From Candidatus Uhrbacteria bacterium (GTDB lineage: Bacteria; Patescibacteriota; Patescibacteriia; 2-12-FULL-60-25), in the NCBI GenBank assembly GCA_003576745.1, contig QEVR01000002.1:1-64000 (forward strand): 64,000 bases of DNA, read 5' to 3'. Each line of letters opens with the position of its first letter. Position 1 is the stretch's first letter. Position numbers and translations under genes: made by a program. Below the pieces are notes generated by a model. It saw nothing but the letters and a program-made list of their open reading frames with translations. It had not been told where the DNA came from and did no database searches. This document shows positions 8,767 to 17,386 of this stretch, piece after piece.

Positions 8767-9837
8767 ATGCCGAAAGACTATTACGATATTCTCGGCGTTC
8801 CGAGGACCGCCTCCGCGGACGAGATTAAAAAAGCTTTCCGAAAGAAGGCGCATGAATTGCATCCGGACAAAGGCGGAGACGAAAAGTCTTTTAAGGAAGT
8901 GAATGAAGCCTTTCAGGTTCTCGGCGATGCAAAAAAGCGTTCCGCGTACGATACGTTCGGTCATGCCGCATTTTCCGGAGGATCGGGGGCGCAAGGATAC
9001 GGTGGATTCGGCGGATTCGAGGGCATGAATATTAACATGGAGGATTTGGGCGATTTGGGCGATGTGATCGGGAGCATGTTCGGATTCGGCGGCGGAGGCG
9101 CGTCAAGAAGGCGAAGAGGAAAAGATATCGAAACGCGCGTTGATATCGATTTCCTCGACAGTGTTCGCGGTATCACCAAACCCATAACGCTCCGCGTGCT
9201 TTCGGCATGCGCGGATTGCAAAGGAACGGGAGCTGCCGGATCGAAAACGAAAACGTGCGGTTTGTGCGGCGGGAAAGGTCAGGTTCAACAGGCACAGCGC
9301 ACGCCGTTCGGCGTTTTCCAGTCCGTTATGAACTGCACCGCATGCGGCGGAAGCGGCATTGTTCCCGAAACCGCCTGCAGAGTATGCGGCGGTGCCGGCG
9401 TAACGGCGTTAAATAAAACGCTGAATGTCCGTATTCCGCCGGGCATTGCGGACGGAGAGTCGCTTCGTTTGGAGGGAGAGGGAGAGGTGGCAGAGCGTGG
9501 CGGAAAGGCCGGCGATTTGTATGTTCATGTGCGCGTACGAGCGCATGACCATTTTCGTCGCGAAGGAAACGACGTGGTAAGCGTAGAGCATGTTCCGACG
9601 AGCCTGTTGTTTTTAGGCGGCAAGGCAGACATTCGCACCGTAGACGGCGCAGGCTCACTGACCATACCACCAGGCACGCAGCCGGGAACCATGTTTAAGC
9701 TTCGAGGACGCGGCATGCCCTATCTTCATTCGCGCAGCCGGGGCGATCATTTGGTGACCGTAATGCCGGTGGTTTCCAAAAAACTCACGCGCGAACAAAA
9801 GCGTCTTCTTGAAGAATTACGGGATGCGGGCTTGTAG
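8767..9837 (+). CDS. dnaJ: Chaperone DnaJ (Hsp40, type I)
   Basis: Co-chaperone that delivers substrates to DnaK and stimulates its ATPase. In 356 residues, the J domain (residues 1-65) carries the catalytic HPD in ELHPDKGGDEKS. A Gly/Phe-rich stretch follows (GGFGGFEGMN). The zinc domain has all four CxxCxGxG repeats: CADCKGTG, CGLCGGKG, CTACGGSG and CRVCGGAG. The C-terminal substrate-binding domain begins with LNVRIPPGIADG. The HPDKGGDE spacing is the compact form seen in several CPR DnaJ proteins. It lies 1.7 kb from dnaK, separated by two unrelated genes, and has no CIRCE of its own. Confidence 0.97.
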   Translation: MPKDYYDILGVPRTASADEIKKAFRKKAHELHPDKGGDEKSFKEVNEAFQVLGDAKKRSAYDTFGHAAFSGGSGAQGYGGFGGFEGMNINMEDLGDLGDVIGSMFGFGGGGASRRRRGKDIETRVDIDFLDSVRGITKPITLRVLSACADCKGTGAAGSKTKTCGLCGGKGQVQQAQRTPFGVFQSVMNCTACGGSGIVPETACRVCGGAGVTALNKTLNVRIPPGIADGESLRLEGEGEVAERGGKAGDLYVHVRVRAHDHFRREGNDVVSVEHVPTSLLFLGGKADIRTVDGAGSLTIPPGTQPGTMFKLRGRGMPYLHSRSRGDHLVTVMPVVSKKLTREQKRLLEELRDAGL

Positions 9838-9865
9838 ACTCTTGTGCTATCATCATTCCAACACT

Positions 9866-10399
9866 ATGGACATTCTTCAGAACATCAATTGGTCCGTGCC
9901 GACATGGGACTTATTTATTCTGCTGTTTTTTCTCGTCGGCTCCCTCCTGTACGGCCTTTCCATGGGACGCGATCGCGTTATCGTTATTCTCGTCTCCGTA
10001 TATATGGCGCTCGCGGTGGTGGGAAACGCGCCGGTGCTTCGTGATTTGAACGCCTTTCAATTAAGCGTCAACGAGAACTTCGTTCTCCAGATCGGGTTTT
10101 TCCTCGGCACGTTCCTGGTACTTTTTTTGCTTATTTCCCGATCCGGCCTTATGCATACGCTGGGTCAAAATGCCTCGAATGGCGGCATGCTGCAAACGCT
10201 TGTTTTCAGCATTTTACAAGTAGGGCTGTTTATTTCGATCGCCCTGTCATTCGTGCCGCAGGAAGTTTCCGGCAATCTTACCGAAATCACAAAACAGATC
10301 TTCACCTCGTATTGGGGAAAATCCGCCTGGCTCATCGGCCCTGTGGCGTTTATGGCGATGATGCCGAAATCGCGAAAACATACGGGGGATAATGGTTGA
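9866..10399 (+). CDS. Multi-spanning membrane protein, unknown
   Basis: A 177-residue protein with about four predicted transmembrane helices: WDLFILLFFLVGSLLYGLSM, VIVILVSVYMALAVVG, FVLQIGFFLGTFLVLFLLIS and LVFSILQVGLFISIALSFV. The topology and a Gly-containing second helix recall CvpA-like proteins, but I cannot assign it. I choose the ATG at 9866 because the upstream frame overlaps the end of dnaJ and because a possible -10 (TATCAT, 9848-9853) lies 12 nt before this codon. It is followed 62 nt later by an ECF-type sigma factor. Confidence 0.65.
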   Translation: MDILQNINWSVPTWDLFILLFFLVGSLLYGLSMGRDRVIVILVSVYMALAVVGNAPVLRDLNAFQLSVNENFVLQIGFFLGTFLVLFLLISRSGLMHTLGQNASNGGMLQTLVFSILQVGLFISIALSFVPQEVSGNLTEITKQIFTSYWGKSAWLIGPVAFMAMMPKSRKHTGDNG

Positions 10400-10461
10400 C
10401 AAGTACGCGACAACTCGCTAGGGAAATAGTTGATGCGGAACGTCTGACGTCGCCGCGTTGA

Positions 10462-10974
10462 ATGGATATTGCGCTACACATGAAACGCAAAGAATTCGCG
10501 CGATTCTACGACAAGCATTTCAAGCGAATTTATACGTTCGTATATTTTCGCGTAGGCGGACATCGGGAAAAAGCCGAGGATTATACGCAGGATATTTTTC
10601 TGAAGGCGCTGGATGCGTTCGATCGATATGACCCCGCCATTAGCGAGTCTGCCTGGATTTTTACCATAGCCAGGAATCACATTATTAATCAGGCGGCAAA
10701 GGAACGCCCGCAGACGGATTTAGAGGCGGTTGAAAATACCATATGGGATACCGAGGACTGGGGGGCGAACATGGAAATCGCTTACGATGAAAAAAGGCTG
10801 TTGGCGGCCATTCAGATGCTTCCCAAGGATGAGGCGGATCTCATAAGGCTTAAATATCTGGAAGGTTGGAAATTTAAGGATATCTCCGAACTAACGGATT
10901 CCACGCCCGGATCGCTCAGGGTAAAAGCCATGAGAACTCTCAAAAAACTCAAAAAAGCGCTGAAACAAAAGTAA
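10462..10974 (+). CDS. ECF-type RNA polymerase sigma factor
   Basis: Alternative sigma factor of the sigma-70 family with only regions 2 and 4 in 170 residues. Region 2 is FARFYDKHFKRIYTFVYFRV through AEDYTQDIFLKALDAF, followed by WIFTIARNHIINQ. Region 4 contains LPKDEADLIRLKYLEGWKFK and a helix-turn-helix (DISELTDSTPGSLRVKAMRT) for -35 recognition. An internal ATG at 10480, preceded 9 nt upstream by GATATT, is an alternative leaderless start. The gene directly downstream encodes a membrane-anchored DUF5667-like protein, the usual partner arrangement, so it may be held at the membrane and released by an envelope signal. The regulon is unknown. Confidence 0.88.
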   Translation: MDIALHMKRKEFARFYDKHFKRIYTFVYFRVGGHREKAEDYTQDIFLKALDAFDRYDPAISESAWIFTIARNHIINQAAKERPQTDLEAVENTIWDTEDWGANMEIAYDEKRLLAAIQMLPKDEADLIRLKYLEGWKFKDISELTDSTPGSLRVKAMRTLKKLKKALKQK

Positions 10975-11002
10975 ACCCTTTCGGTATAACGCAACGAAAC
11001 CT

Positions 11003-11935
11003 ATGACATGGCACATACGAATGAGACTGAAAAAACTGGAGGCGCGGGCCCGTCCGCGACGGTATTTTCAATCTCGCCTCCGCACTCGTTTGGTATACCC
11101 GCACGGAAGACCCTGGCATGTGGTTTTTGTTCGGCCCGTTGCCGGCATGCTTACGGTTGCTGCGGTCATGGGAGCGGGAACGAGTGTGTACGCGTATTCG
11201 TCGGAAGACGTACTGCCAAGCCATCCGCTTTATCCGGTTCGTCAAACATTAGAACGCGTCGAGGAGCGCATCGCATTTTCTAATACCCATCGCGCCAACC
11301 TTGAACGAAAAATACTTCTCCGTCGCGTCCGCGAAGCGGAGCTTATGGAAGTACGACGAATGCGCATTGGTCCGCAGGACATCGAACGCATGATGCGCGC
11401 CATGCAGGAGGCGATAGATATCGGGGAAAAGCTTCCTCCTCCCTTACAAAATCAGCATGACCAAATGGTTGCACAAGCCGAGCTTCAGCATGCCAAGCTT
11501 ATCGAACGCGTCCTTTCTGCCGGCGGGAACGGAGAGAATGCCAAGGTTGAGCGTCTTATGAAACGGGAGCTCGGAAATTTGGGAGAACGCATTGAAAAAA
11601 TGGATGAACGGCGTCGGAGGACATATGAGAATCTTCTTATTCGTCGAGCAGCAATGATGCGGAAGATGCCGTGGAGGATTGAAAACGGGAATGTTTTTGT
11701 CATACCACCAGCGGATATAAATATCGAACCTTTCGCACCGACGTCGGTTAATGATCTTGAACAACGGCTTCAGGAGGCGGAAGTTTTTATAACGGAGCCC
11801 TCCATTGAGGGATCTGTTTCCGTCTCGGAAACTTTCGAGAGGCTCATGGAACCAATGGACGGTTCGTCTTCAGAAATACGCACCTTGTTTATGCAGGAAC
11901 CGGATAATAAATTTGAACTTAAGACAACACGATAA
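11003..11935 (+). CDS. Membrane-anchored DUF5667-like protein, possible sigma partner
   Basis: A 310-residue protein with a basic cytoplasmic N-terminus (residues 1-40, RLKKLEARARPRRYF), one transmembrane helix (PVAGMLTVAAVMGAGTSVYAY) and a helical outer domain. Immediately after the helix comes SSEDVLPSHPLYPVRQTLER, which matches the start of DUF5667 domains (usually LPGdPLYPvKr). The rest is amphipathic helix rich in Arg/Glu/Met. A TATAAC box at 10985-10990 lies 12 nt before the ATG. Adjacency to an ECF-type sigma gene suggests an anti-sigma or sensory role, but no zinc anti-sigma motif is present, so this is inference from context. Confidence 0.65.
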   Translation: MTWHIRMRLKKLEARARPRRYFQSRLRTRLVYPHGRPWHVVFVRPVAGMLTVAAVMGAGTSVYAYSSEDVLPSHPLYPVRQTLERVEERIAFSNTHRANLERKILLRRVREAELMEVRRMRIGPQDIERMMRAMQEAIDIGEKLPPPLQNQHDQMVAQAELQHAKLIERVLSAGGNGENAKVERLMKRELGNLGERIEKMDERRRRTYENLLIRRAAMMRKMPWRIENGNVFVIPPADINIEPFAPTSVNDLEQRLQEAEVFITEPSIEGSVSVSETFERLMEPMDGSSSEIRTLFMQEPDNKFELKTTR

Positions 11936-11958
11936 ACGTTGGAGATGTAACAACGCAT

Positions 11959-11990
11959 AAAAAACTCACGGCCTAGGCCGTGAGTTTTTT
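11959..11990. terminator. Bidirectional intrinsic terminator
   Basis: A perfect 32-bp palindrome: A6, CTCACGGCC, TA, GGCCGTGAG, T6. It separates two convergent genes and should stop transcription from both sides. Confidence 0.9.
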
Positions 11991-11992
11991 GC

Positions 11993-12379
11993 TTATGGAA
12001 CCTGTATTGGCGGCGGGGGTAGCTGACCAGACGGCTGTGTTCCATGTTCCCCAGGGGTTTCTTTGAAGATTGTATTATTAGGGTCATTCGGATCTGCGGC
12101 GTTCGTACTTGGTTCCTGTGATGATGGCGGATTGAGCAGATTCTGAAAAGCTTCTTGTGAAGGGCTGGGGGGTACATCTGGAATTATTACACTTGTATTG
12201 GTTGCAGAACCCTCTCTGTTCCCGTTGAGATTTTCTGAAGGTATCTGGGGTTCCTGAGGAATAACCTGTCTAAAAATGCTCGATTGAAGGATTACGAGCA
12301 CCAACGCCACGATAAACAAAAGAAGCGCGAGCACGACAAGGATTTTTCGTGATGCGCCGGATGATGATTCGCCGTTCAT
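11993..12379 (-). CDS. Small anchored protein with Pro/Asn-rich outer tail
   Basis: No family recognised. The 128 residues comprise a short Ser-rich N-terminus, one transmembrane helix (ILVVLALLLFIVALVLVILQ) and a low-complexity, Pro/Ser/Asn-rich tail (PSPSQEAFQNLLNPPSSQEP; ending QPSGQLPPPPIQVP), likely exposed outside the membrane. I start it at 12379: a TATACT box at 12393-12388 ends 8 nt upstream on this strand, and the open frame further upstream is only dispersed-repeat sequence. It converges on the DUF5667-like gene across a shared terminator. Confidence 0.65.
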   Translation of the reverse strand: MNGESSSGASRKILVVLALLLFIVALVLVILQSSIFRQVIPQEPQIPSENLNGNREGSATNTSVIIPDVPPSPSQEAFQNLLNPPSSQEPSTNAADPNDPNNTIFKETPGEHGTQPSGQLPPPPIQVP

Positions 12380-12387
12380 ATGAAAAT

Positions 12388-12393
12388 AGTATA
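12388..12393 (-). promoter_or_regulatory. -10 box (TATACT), leaderless promoter
   Basis: TATACT on the minus strand, 8 nt before the ATG at 12379. No good -35 is seen because the upstream DNA is dispersed repeat. Confidence 0.55.
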
Positions 12394-12394
12394 G

Positions 12395-12700
12395 CAGGAA
12401 AAGTAGGGAGTAGGGAGTGGAGGGGTGGCCGTGAGCCGTGAGCCTTGCGCCATACGGTATGCGGGATGCGGGATGCGAAAAGAGTACATAGGCGTGGTGC
12501 GTAGGATGTGGAATAGGGAGTGGGGAGTATAGGCTGTAGGGCGCGGCACCGCGACCTGTAGGACGCAGTTGTGTAGGACGTGGGCCATGGGCAGTGAGCC
12601 ATGCGCCCCGCAATCCGAATCCCATAACCAATAACCCGTAACCAAAACCCCGTTCCCTTTGCCTTTGCCCATTATGCACATTTCCCATTTATTATTACCA
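12395..12700 (+). repeat. Dispersed intergenic repeat, copy 2
   Basis: About 300 nt of recurring modules: gtagggagtagggagtgg, then ggtatgcgggatgcggg, then gcgtggtgcgtaggatg, then aacccgtaaccaaaacccc. The segment 12451-12544 aligns with 3-94 in the opposite orientation. It contains no plausible gene; the long minus-strand frame across it is an upstream extension of the 11993-12379 gene. Confidence 0.85.
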
Positions 12701-12756
12701 AACTCGCTTGACAATGGTATATTGAATATGCGTAGCAGGGGGTGAGAATGGCAAAC

Positions 12757-12785
12757 TTGACATTTTCACAAAAACCTGATGAAAT
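12757..12785 (+). promoter_or_regulatory. Candidate promoter for the Gly-rich lipoprotein
   Basis: TTGACA (12757-12762), 17 nt, TGAAAT (12780-12785). It predicts a leader of about 130 nt containing several short hairpins (TCCCGA-ccaa-TCGGGA; TCCGG-ataag-CCGGA), unlike the leaderless starts of its neighbours. Confidence 0.45.
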
Positions 12786-12919
12786 GCGCTATCTGCCTTT
12801 AAGTAGGGGCAGGTATGGGTCCCGACCAATCGGGATATATCCGGATAAGCCGGACAGCCGCCGAAAAAGCGGTTTACCTTCACAATGACAGACAGGTTTC
12901 AAAAAACACGGAGGCAATC

Positions 12920-14965
12920 GTGACGAACAAGTACCAGACGACGATGAGCGCAAAAGCGCTTTGGGCCGTCGCATTCGGCTTGGTCGCCTGGGCTTGCTCT
13001 GGCGACGATCCGGCGGATGCGACGAAACCGGACGGGAGCGGCGGCATTGCCGGCACTTCCGTTGGCGGCACGGGCGGAAGCTCGGCAAGCGGCGGCACAG
13101 GGGGCGCGCAATGCACCCTGTCCAATGGCTGTGAAGCAGGCGTGGGCGGAAGTCCGAGCGGCGGGGGAAGCGGAGGCATTGCCGGCCAAGCCGGCACAAG
13201 CGCAACGGGCGGTATTGCCGGGTCGGATTCCGGCACCGGCGGCGAGCCCCCGGACGGGGGAGGTTCAGGTGGCATGTCCGGGTCGGGCGGAAGCTCGGCA
13301 ACAGGAGGTACCTCTGGTTCCGGCGGCATCGCGGGACAAGATGGTGGCAGCGGTACTGGCGGCTCAGCCTGCCAAGCGCCCGGCGCTTCTTGCGGAGGTG
13401 GATTGACCTGCTGCGCACCTGCCAGTTGCATGGCTGGCGTCTGCATTGGCAGCGGCACTGGCGGAACGTCGGGTACGGGCGGAACCGGTGGTACGGGTTC
13501 GGGTGTGTGGACGCTTTGCACAAACTGCTCGAACAGCGGGAACTGCGCGGCGAACATCAGCGATCCCGAGTCGTTCTTCAACAACAAGCCCTGCAGCATT
13601 CAGGACATCCAGAGCTGCGGCTACTGCAGCCAGCAGGTGCCCGGAACGCTTTCGTGTAACGGGACTGTCTGGACGTGGACGACCACCGGTACGCCCGGCG
13701 CTCCCTGCATAAACCAGGATGGCGGTACGGGCGGCTCGTCAGGCACCGGCGGAACGTCAGGAACGGGCGGAAGCTCGGGCTCCGGCGGGACCGGCGGCAG
13801 CAGTACGGGCGGAACGTCCGGATCCGGCGGAAACACCGGAGGCACCGGTGGCGACGCTGGTGGTACAGGCGGAACGTCGGGAACGGGCGGATCCACGGGA
13901 GGCACCGGCGGATCGCCGCAGGCCCTGAATTGCTCCGGCTTTACGCGGGACAACACGTTCCCGTCGGGTATGGACCTGACGGCAGATGTGTGGGCCTCGG
14001 CGCCGAGCGACATCTACGTGGCAACCGGACTCTACGGCACGGGCGAAATCGCTCATCGTAACGGTTCCGCCTGGAGCCTCATGACGCTTCCGGCTGTGAG
14101 CGGCGAGAGCTGGTCGGCAATGCATGCCGTTTGGGGTCCATCCGCAAATGATGTGTGGGCCGGCGGCGGAACCAAAGGCCAATTCACAAACCCAAAGGCG
14201 CGCTTGCTTCGGCGGCAAAACAAAGGAGCATGGGTCGTAGACTCGAGCCTTCCTACGGCTGCCGGCGACGCCTACGTGCTCTCCATTTGGGGAGAAGATG
14301 CGAACAATGTCTTTGTCCTTGTCCGATCTTCCACCACCCTTCCGCCGTTGCTGTCGTATGCCAAGATTTTCCGCAAAAACGGGGGATCATGGGCACAAAT
14401 GACCGTTCCTGCGTATCCGTCGTCAATCCTCATGCGACATATCTGGGGCAAGTCATCCTCGGACGTGTACGCGGTGGGGACACAGCTGGACTCCGGGAGC
14501 AATCCCGTAAAAGCCTTGCTGTGGCACTATGACGGAAACGGTTCGTGGAAAGACATCACGACCCTGCCCGGAGACGCGGTACAGCTTGGCGCCGTTCACG
14601 GCGCCGGGAACGAAATCATTGCGGTAGGAAGCTACTGGGATGGCTCGAAATACCGCGGCATGCGCCTGACGAGCACGGATTTGTCGAACTGGACGCGGTT
14701 TAACAGCACCGTGACCGAGGCTGACAGCGCGGTTTGGTCGCCATGGCAGGGAGCTGCTCTTGCCGGCGGCTCTGCGAGTCCGCAACAGGCTGGCTCTGCC
14801 CGCCTGATTACATACAGTCTCGGCAGCTGGGCTGAACAGACCGTTGATGGCATCGCCATGGGTACTTCCGGCTTGGCATCCCTCCCGGGTTCAAACCAGG
14901 TAGCGGCTGCCACGTACAGTAACATCACGGGCATGGCCGGCGTATACATCGGGACCTGTCAATAA
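12920..14965 (+). CDS. Gly/Thr/Ser-rich lipoprotein with beta-propeller-like repeats, myxobacterial type
   Basis: A secreted lipoprotein of 681 residues. The GTG at 12920 is chosen because GGAGG sits 5 nt upstream, giving MTNKYQTTMSAKALWAVAF and a lipobox around LVAWAC (Cys at about residue 26). Residues about 40-340 are long Gly-Thr-Ser-Gly repeats (GTGGTSGTGGSSGSGG type) interrupted by Cys-rich modules such as CGGGLTCCAPASCMAGVC. Residues about 345-681 hold propeller-like repeats of the form VWGPSANDVWAGG, IWGEDANNVFVL and IWGKSSSDVYAVG. This architecture is typical of Myxococcota surface lipoproteins. Codon use looks more GC-biased than its neighbours, and it has its own promoter, SD and terminator. 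Function may be adhesion; horizontal acquisition is inferred. Confidence 0.8.
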   Translation: MTNKYQTTMSAKALWAVAFGLVAWACSGDDPADATKPDGSGGIAGTSVGGTGGSSASGGTGGAQCTLSNGCEAGVGGSPSGGGSGGIAGQAGTSATGGIAGSDSGTGGEPPDGGGSGGMSGSGGSSATGGTSGSGGIAGQDGGSGTGGSACQAPGASCGGGLTCCAPASCMAGVCIGSGTGGTSGTGGTGGTGSGVWTLCTNCSNSGNCAANISDPESFFNNKPCSIQDIQSCGYCSQQVPGTLSCNGTVWTWTTTGTPGAPCINQDGGTGGSSGTGGTSGTGGSSGSGGTGGSSTGGTSGSGGNTGGTGGDAGGTGGTSGTGGSTGGTGGSPQALNCSGFTRDNTFPSGMDLTADVWASAPSDIYVATGLYGTGEIAHRNGSAWSLMTLPAVSGESWSAMHAVWGPSANDVWAGGGTKGQFTNPKARLLRRQNKGAWVVDSSLPTAAGDAYVLSIWGEDANNVFVLVRSSTTLPPLLSYAKIFRKNGGSWAQMTVPAYPSSILMRHIWGKSSSDVYAVGTQLDSGSNPVKALLWHYDGNGSWKDITTLPGDAVQLGAVHGAGNEIIAVGSYWDGSKYRGMRLTSTDLSNWTRFNSTVTEADSAVWSPWQGAALAGGSASPQQAGSARLITYSLGSWAEQTVDGIAMGTSGLASLPGSNQVAAATYSNITGMAGVYIGTCQ

Positions 14966-15002
14966 TCCTCCACGCTGTAACGAGCTTTGGGGGACTCTCC
15001 TC

Positions 15003-15040
15003 AAAAGGGCGGACATCGAAAGATGAACCGCCCTTTTTCT
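15003..15040 (+). terminator. Intrinsic terminator after the lipoprotein gene
   Basis: GGGCGG (15007-15012) pairs with CCGCCC (15028-15033), preceded by AAAA and followed by TTTTTCT. It isolates the lipoprotein cassette from the fibre gene. Confidence 0.85.
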
Positions 15041-15045
15041 TATGG

Positions 15046-15051
15046 TATACT
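15046..15051 (+). promoter_or_regulatory. -10 box (TATACT), leaderless promoter of the fibre gene
   Basis: TATACT ends 9 nt before the ATG at 15061. No convincing -35 is visible because the upstream bases form the preceding terminator. Confidence 0.5.
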
Positions 15052-15060
15052 TTGTTTAAT

Positions 15061-17382
15061 ATGAAATTCCGAGCTTTTGGTATTTTGCTGGCCGCCGTTA
15101 TCGGCATTGGGTCAGCAGGGTTCAGTTATGCCGCATGGGTTGGCGCGCCTTCAAATCCGCCGTCAAGCAATACGCTTGGTCCAATATGGCTTCAACCGGG
15201 AGTGCCTGCGCAACAAACAGGAAATTTTAGTATCTCAGGTGAAGGAACTTCGAATAGGTTTATTGGAACAGCTACCGGGGTGGCGATTCGTTCATATGGT
15301 GACATATCGTTTCAAAATTCGGGAAAAGCCTTAGTTGTAAACGGAAGCGGAAATACTGTACTTAACATGGGCAACTGGGGTTTCGGAGCTACGGGTTTCA
15401 GCGTTGGCGTTTACGGAAACATTGATGTTGCGGGATTCGGAGGATCAAATGGAACGCTGGCCGTTACCCAAATTTGTTTGAAGAATGATACTTGCCGCAC
15501 AACGTGGCCAACCGCATCTGCCGTTTCGGATATTTGGGTGGATGTTACAGGCGATACCATGACCGGGGACTTGATTGTTCCAAATCATCAGGTCGCCGCA
15601 AAAACGCTTTGGGCGGGTTCGAATTTACAGGTTCAGCGGCCGGCATCCACGAATGTATTCCGAACGGGTAGCTGGGACGGTACATATGATAACTTCATAG
15701 AATTTCTTTCCGATCCTGCAGAAACGCAAACGCTCAAATTCTTTACGGACGCGGTTGGACCGAATGTGGGTCAAAATGCCATGCAGATTCGCTTAAACAA
15801 TACAGCGGGGCCATCGTGGCGGGCGGCGTATATGGACGGAAGCCGCAGCGGAAACGTGGACCGGGAACTCACATTTATTGGACCGAACGGTGCATTGGGT
15901 TTTGCCGCAAATACACCCGGTACTGCTCAACAGCGCGTCGGCGGGCTCATCGGATATTGTCCGGGAGGCGTAACACCGTGTGCCGGCATTACAGTTACCT
16001 CGCAAAATGTAGGCGGCAATTCACAAGGAGGTTTGTTCTATAACACGGCGGGAAATAATGTAATTCTCGCTGATCCGAATTACTCCATATACGGTTTGTC
16101 CTCAGGGTCATCACTTATCGCAGGATATTTTGAAAATACGGCCGTAAACGGAAGAGCAGTTGTTGTGAATGCGAATCAGTCAGGCGGTGTGGCCGGCTTG
16201 TTTACAGGAAGTCAGTGGGGAATAGCCGGTTCGGGAGCGATCGGTGGTGTTTTTACTGGTATAAGTTCGGGCATTTCAGTAAGCGCCTCGACTGTAGGTG
16301 GTCAGTTCTGGGGACAGAAAGGTATACAGGCATATGGCACGGAATCTTACGTGAGCGGAGGTTCGGGGGTATATGGTCAGAATGACAACGGGTTTGGTGT
16401 TCAGGGAAGTGGCGTATATGGAGGATTCTTCCTTGGTGGTACTGCAGGACTTTCGGCGGGAAATACAATCAATACGAATAAATGGATGCAGCTCGGGACA
16501 AATAGTTTTGGAGCTATTGTGAGTGGAAATATGCAAGTGTACGGCGGAGGGACGGCGAGCGTATATATCGGCGATCAGGGTTGTGGTGCTGGGTATGCTG
16601 GTTTTCAAGTTAACAGCAGCTTTGTACAAGATTGTCAACGCTATAACCTCCTGGGAGGGTTAAACGGACAAACGTTTATCAACGCTTTTGGTGGACAGCC
16701 CATCTATTTCCGTCAACAGAATGGAACGATGGCAATTATCAACAGTTCTGGAGATATGGGAATCGGTATCGGGGTCGGTACGCCATACGGAAGACTGGAA
16801 TTAAAGGGTCCGCGTGATCCATTGCTGACGCTGAATGCGGACAGCGGATATAATCCCGCGATCCATTATCGGACGAATGGAACTACGCAATGGTATACGT
16901 GGGCGAATCAGGCGAATAACGACTTCATTATCGGCAATCCGAGCAAAAATCCGCTGGTGCAACTCCACCAAAATCCGACCTCTGCGTATACATTTACAAT
17001 GTATACGAACAATGACCTCCCAATGCTTGTATACGGGACAAGCAAGTATGGATACATGAATACATCCGCAGGGGCATGGTATTTCTCCTCAGATGAACGT
17101 CTCAAGAAGGACATTGAGACGCTGCAGCCGGGCTTGGATACGCTCATTGAACTCAGGCCCGTTACGTATAAATGGAAGGAGGATTCGACCGGGGACGTGC
17201 AGGTTGGCTTTATCGCTCAGGATGTCGAAAAGGTACTTCCGAATTTGGTAGGCGAAGGTCCAGACGGCTATAAGACGCTCGATAAAGAGGGGATGATCCC
17301 CTACATGGTGAAGGCGATACAGGAGCTCAAGGCCGAGAATGACCAGTTGAAAGCTCGTCTCGACGCTCTCGAAGCAAAGTAG
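15061..17382 (+). CDS. Surface fibre protein with C-terminal endosialidase-type chaperone domain (peptidase S74)
   Basis: A secreted protein of 773 residues. The signal peptide is MKFRAFGILLAAVIGIG, with likely cleavage after SYA. A long Gly/Asn-rich beta-structured region follows (residues about 25-660), suggestive of a trimeric fibre. The last 100 or so residues form an S74 intramolecular chaperone: SSDERLKKDIETLQPGLDTL, RPVTYKWKED, GFIAQDVEKVLPNLV and a terminal coiled coil (AIQELKAENDQLKARLDALE). S74 domains assist trimer folding and usually cleave themselves off at the Ser before DERLKKDI. Phage tail fibres use this fold, and many CPR genomes carry cell-surface versions, probably for host or surface contact. 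No phage structural gene is nearby. Confidence 0.85.
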   Translation: MKFRAFGILLAAVIGIGSAGFSYAAWVGAPSNPPSSNTLGPIWLQPGVPAQQTGNFSISGEGTSNRFIGTATGVAIRSYGDISFQNSGKALVVNGSGNTVLNMGNWGFGATGFSVGVYGNIDVAGFGGSNGTLAVTQICLKNDTCRTTWPTASAVSDIWVDVTGDTMTGDLIVPNHQVAAKTLWAGSNLQVQRPASTNVFRTGSWDGTYDNFIEFLSDPAETQTLKFFTDAVGPNVGQNAMQIRLNNTAGPSWRAAYMDGSRSGNVDRELTFIGPNGALGFAANTPGTAQQRVGGLIGYCPGGVTPCAGITVTSQNVGGNSQGGLFYNTAGNNVILADPNYSIYGLSSGSSLIAGYFENTAVNGRAVVVNANQSGGVAGLFTGSQWGIAGSGAIGGVFTGISSGISVSASTVGGQFWGQKGIQAYGTESYVSGGSGVYGQNDNGFGVQGSGVYGGFFLGGTAGLSAGNTINTNKWMQLGTNSFGAIVSGNMQVYGGGTASVYIGDQGCGAGYAGFQVNSSFVQDCQRYNLLGGLNGQTFINAFGGQPIYFRQQNGTMAIINSSGDMGIGIGVGTPYGRLELKGPRDPLLTLNADSGYNPAIHYRTNGTTQWYTWANQANNDFIIGNPSKNPLVQLHQNPTSAYTFTMYTNNDLPMLVYGTSKYGYMNTSAGAWYFSSDERLKKDIETLQPGLDTLIELRPVTYKWKEDSTGDVQVGFIAQDVEKVLPNLVGEGPDGYKTLDKEGMIPYMVKAIQELKAENDQLKARLDALEAK

Positions 17383-17386
17383 CAAC

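Noticed and set aside
13040-13920. Tandem short repeats possibly forming a CRISPR or satellite array
   Set aside because: The period is irregular and stays in frame as Gly-Thr-Ser coding repeats of the lipoprotein; no spacer structure or cas genes are present.
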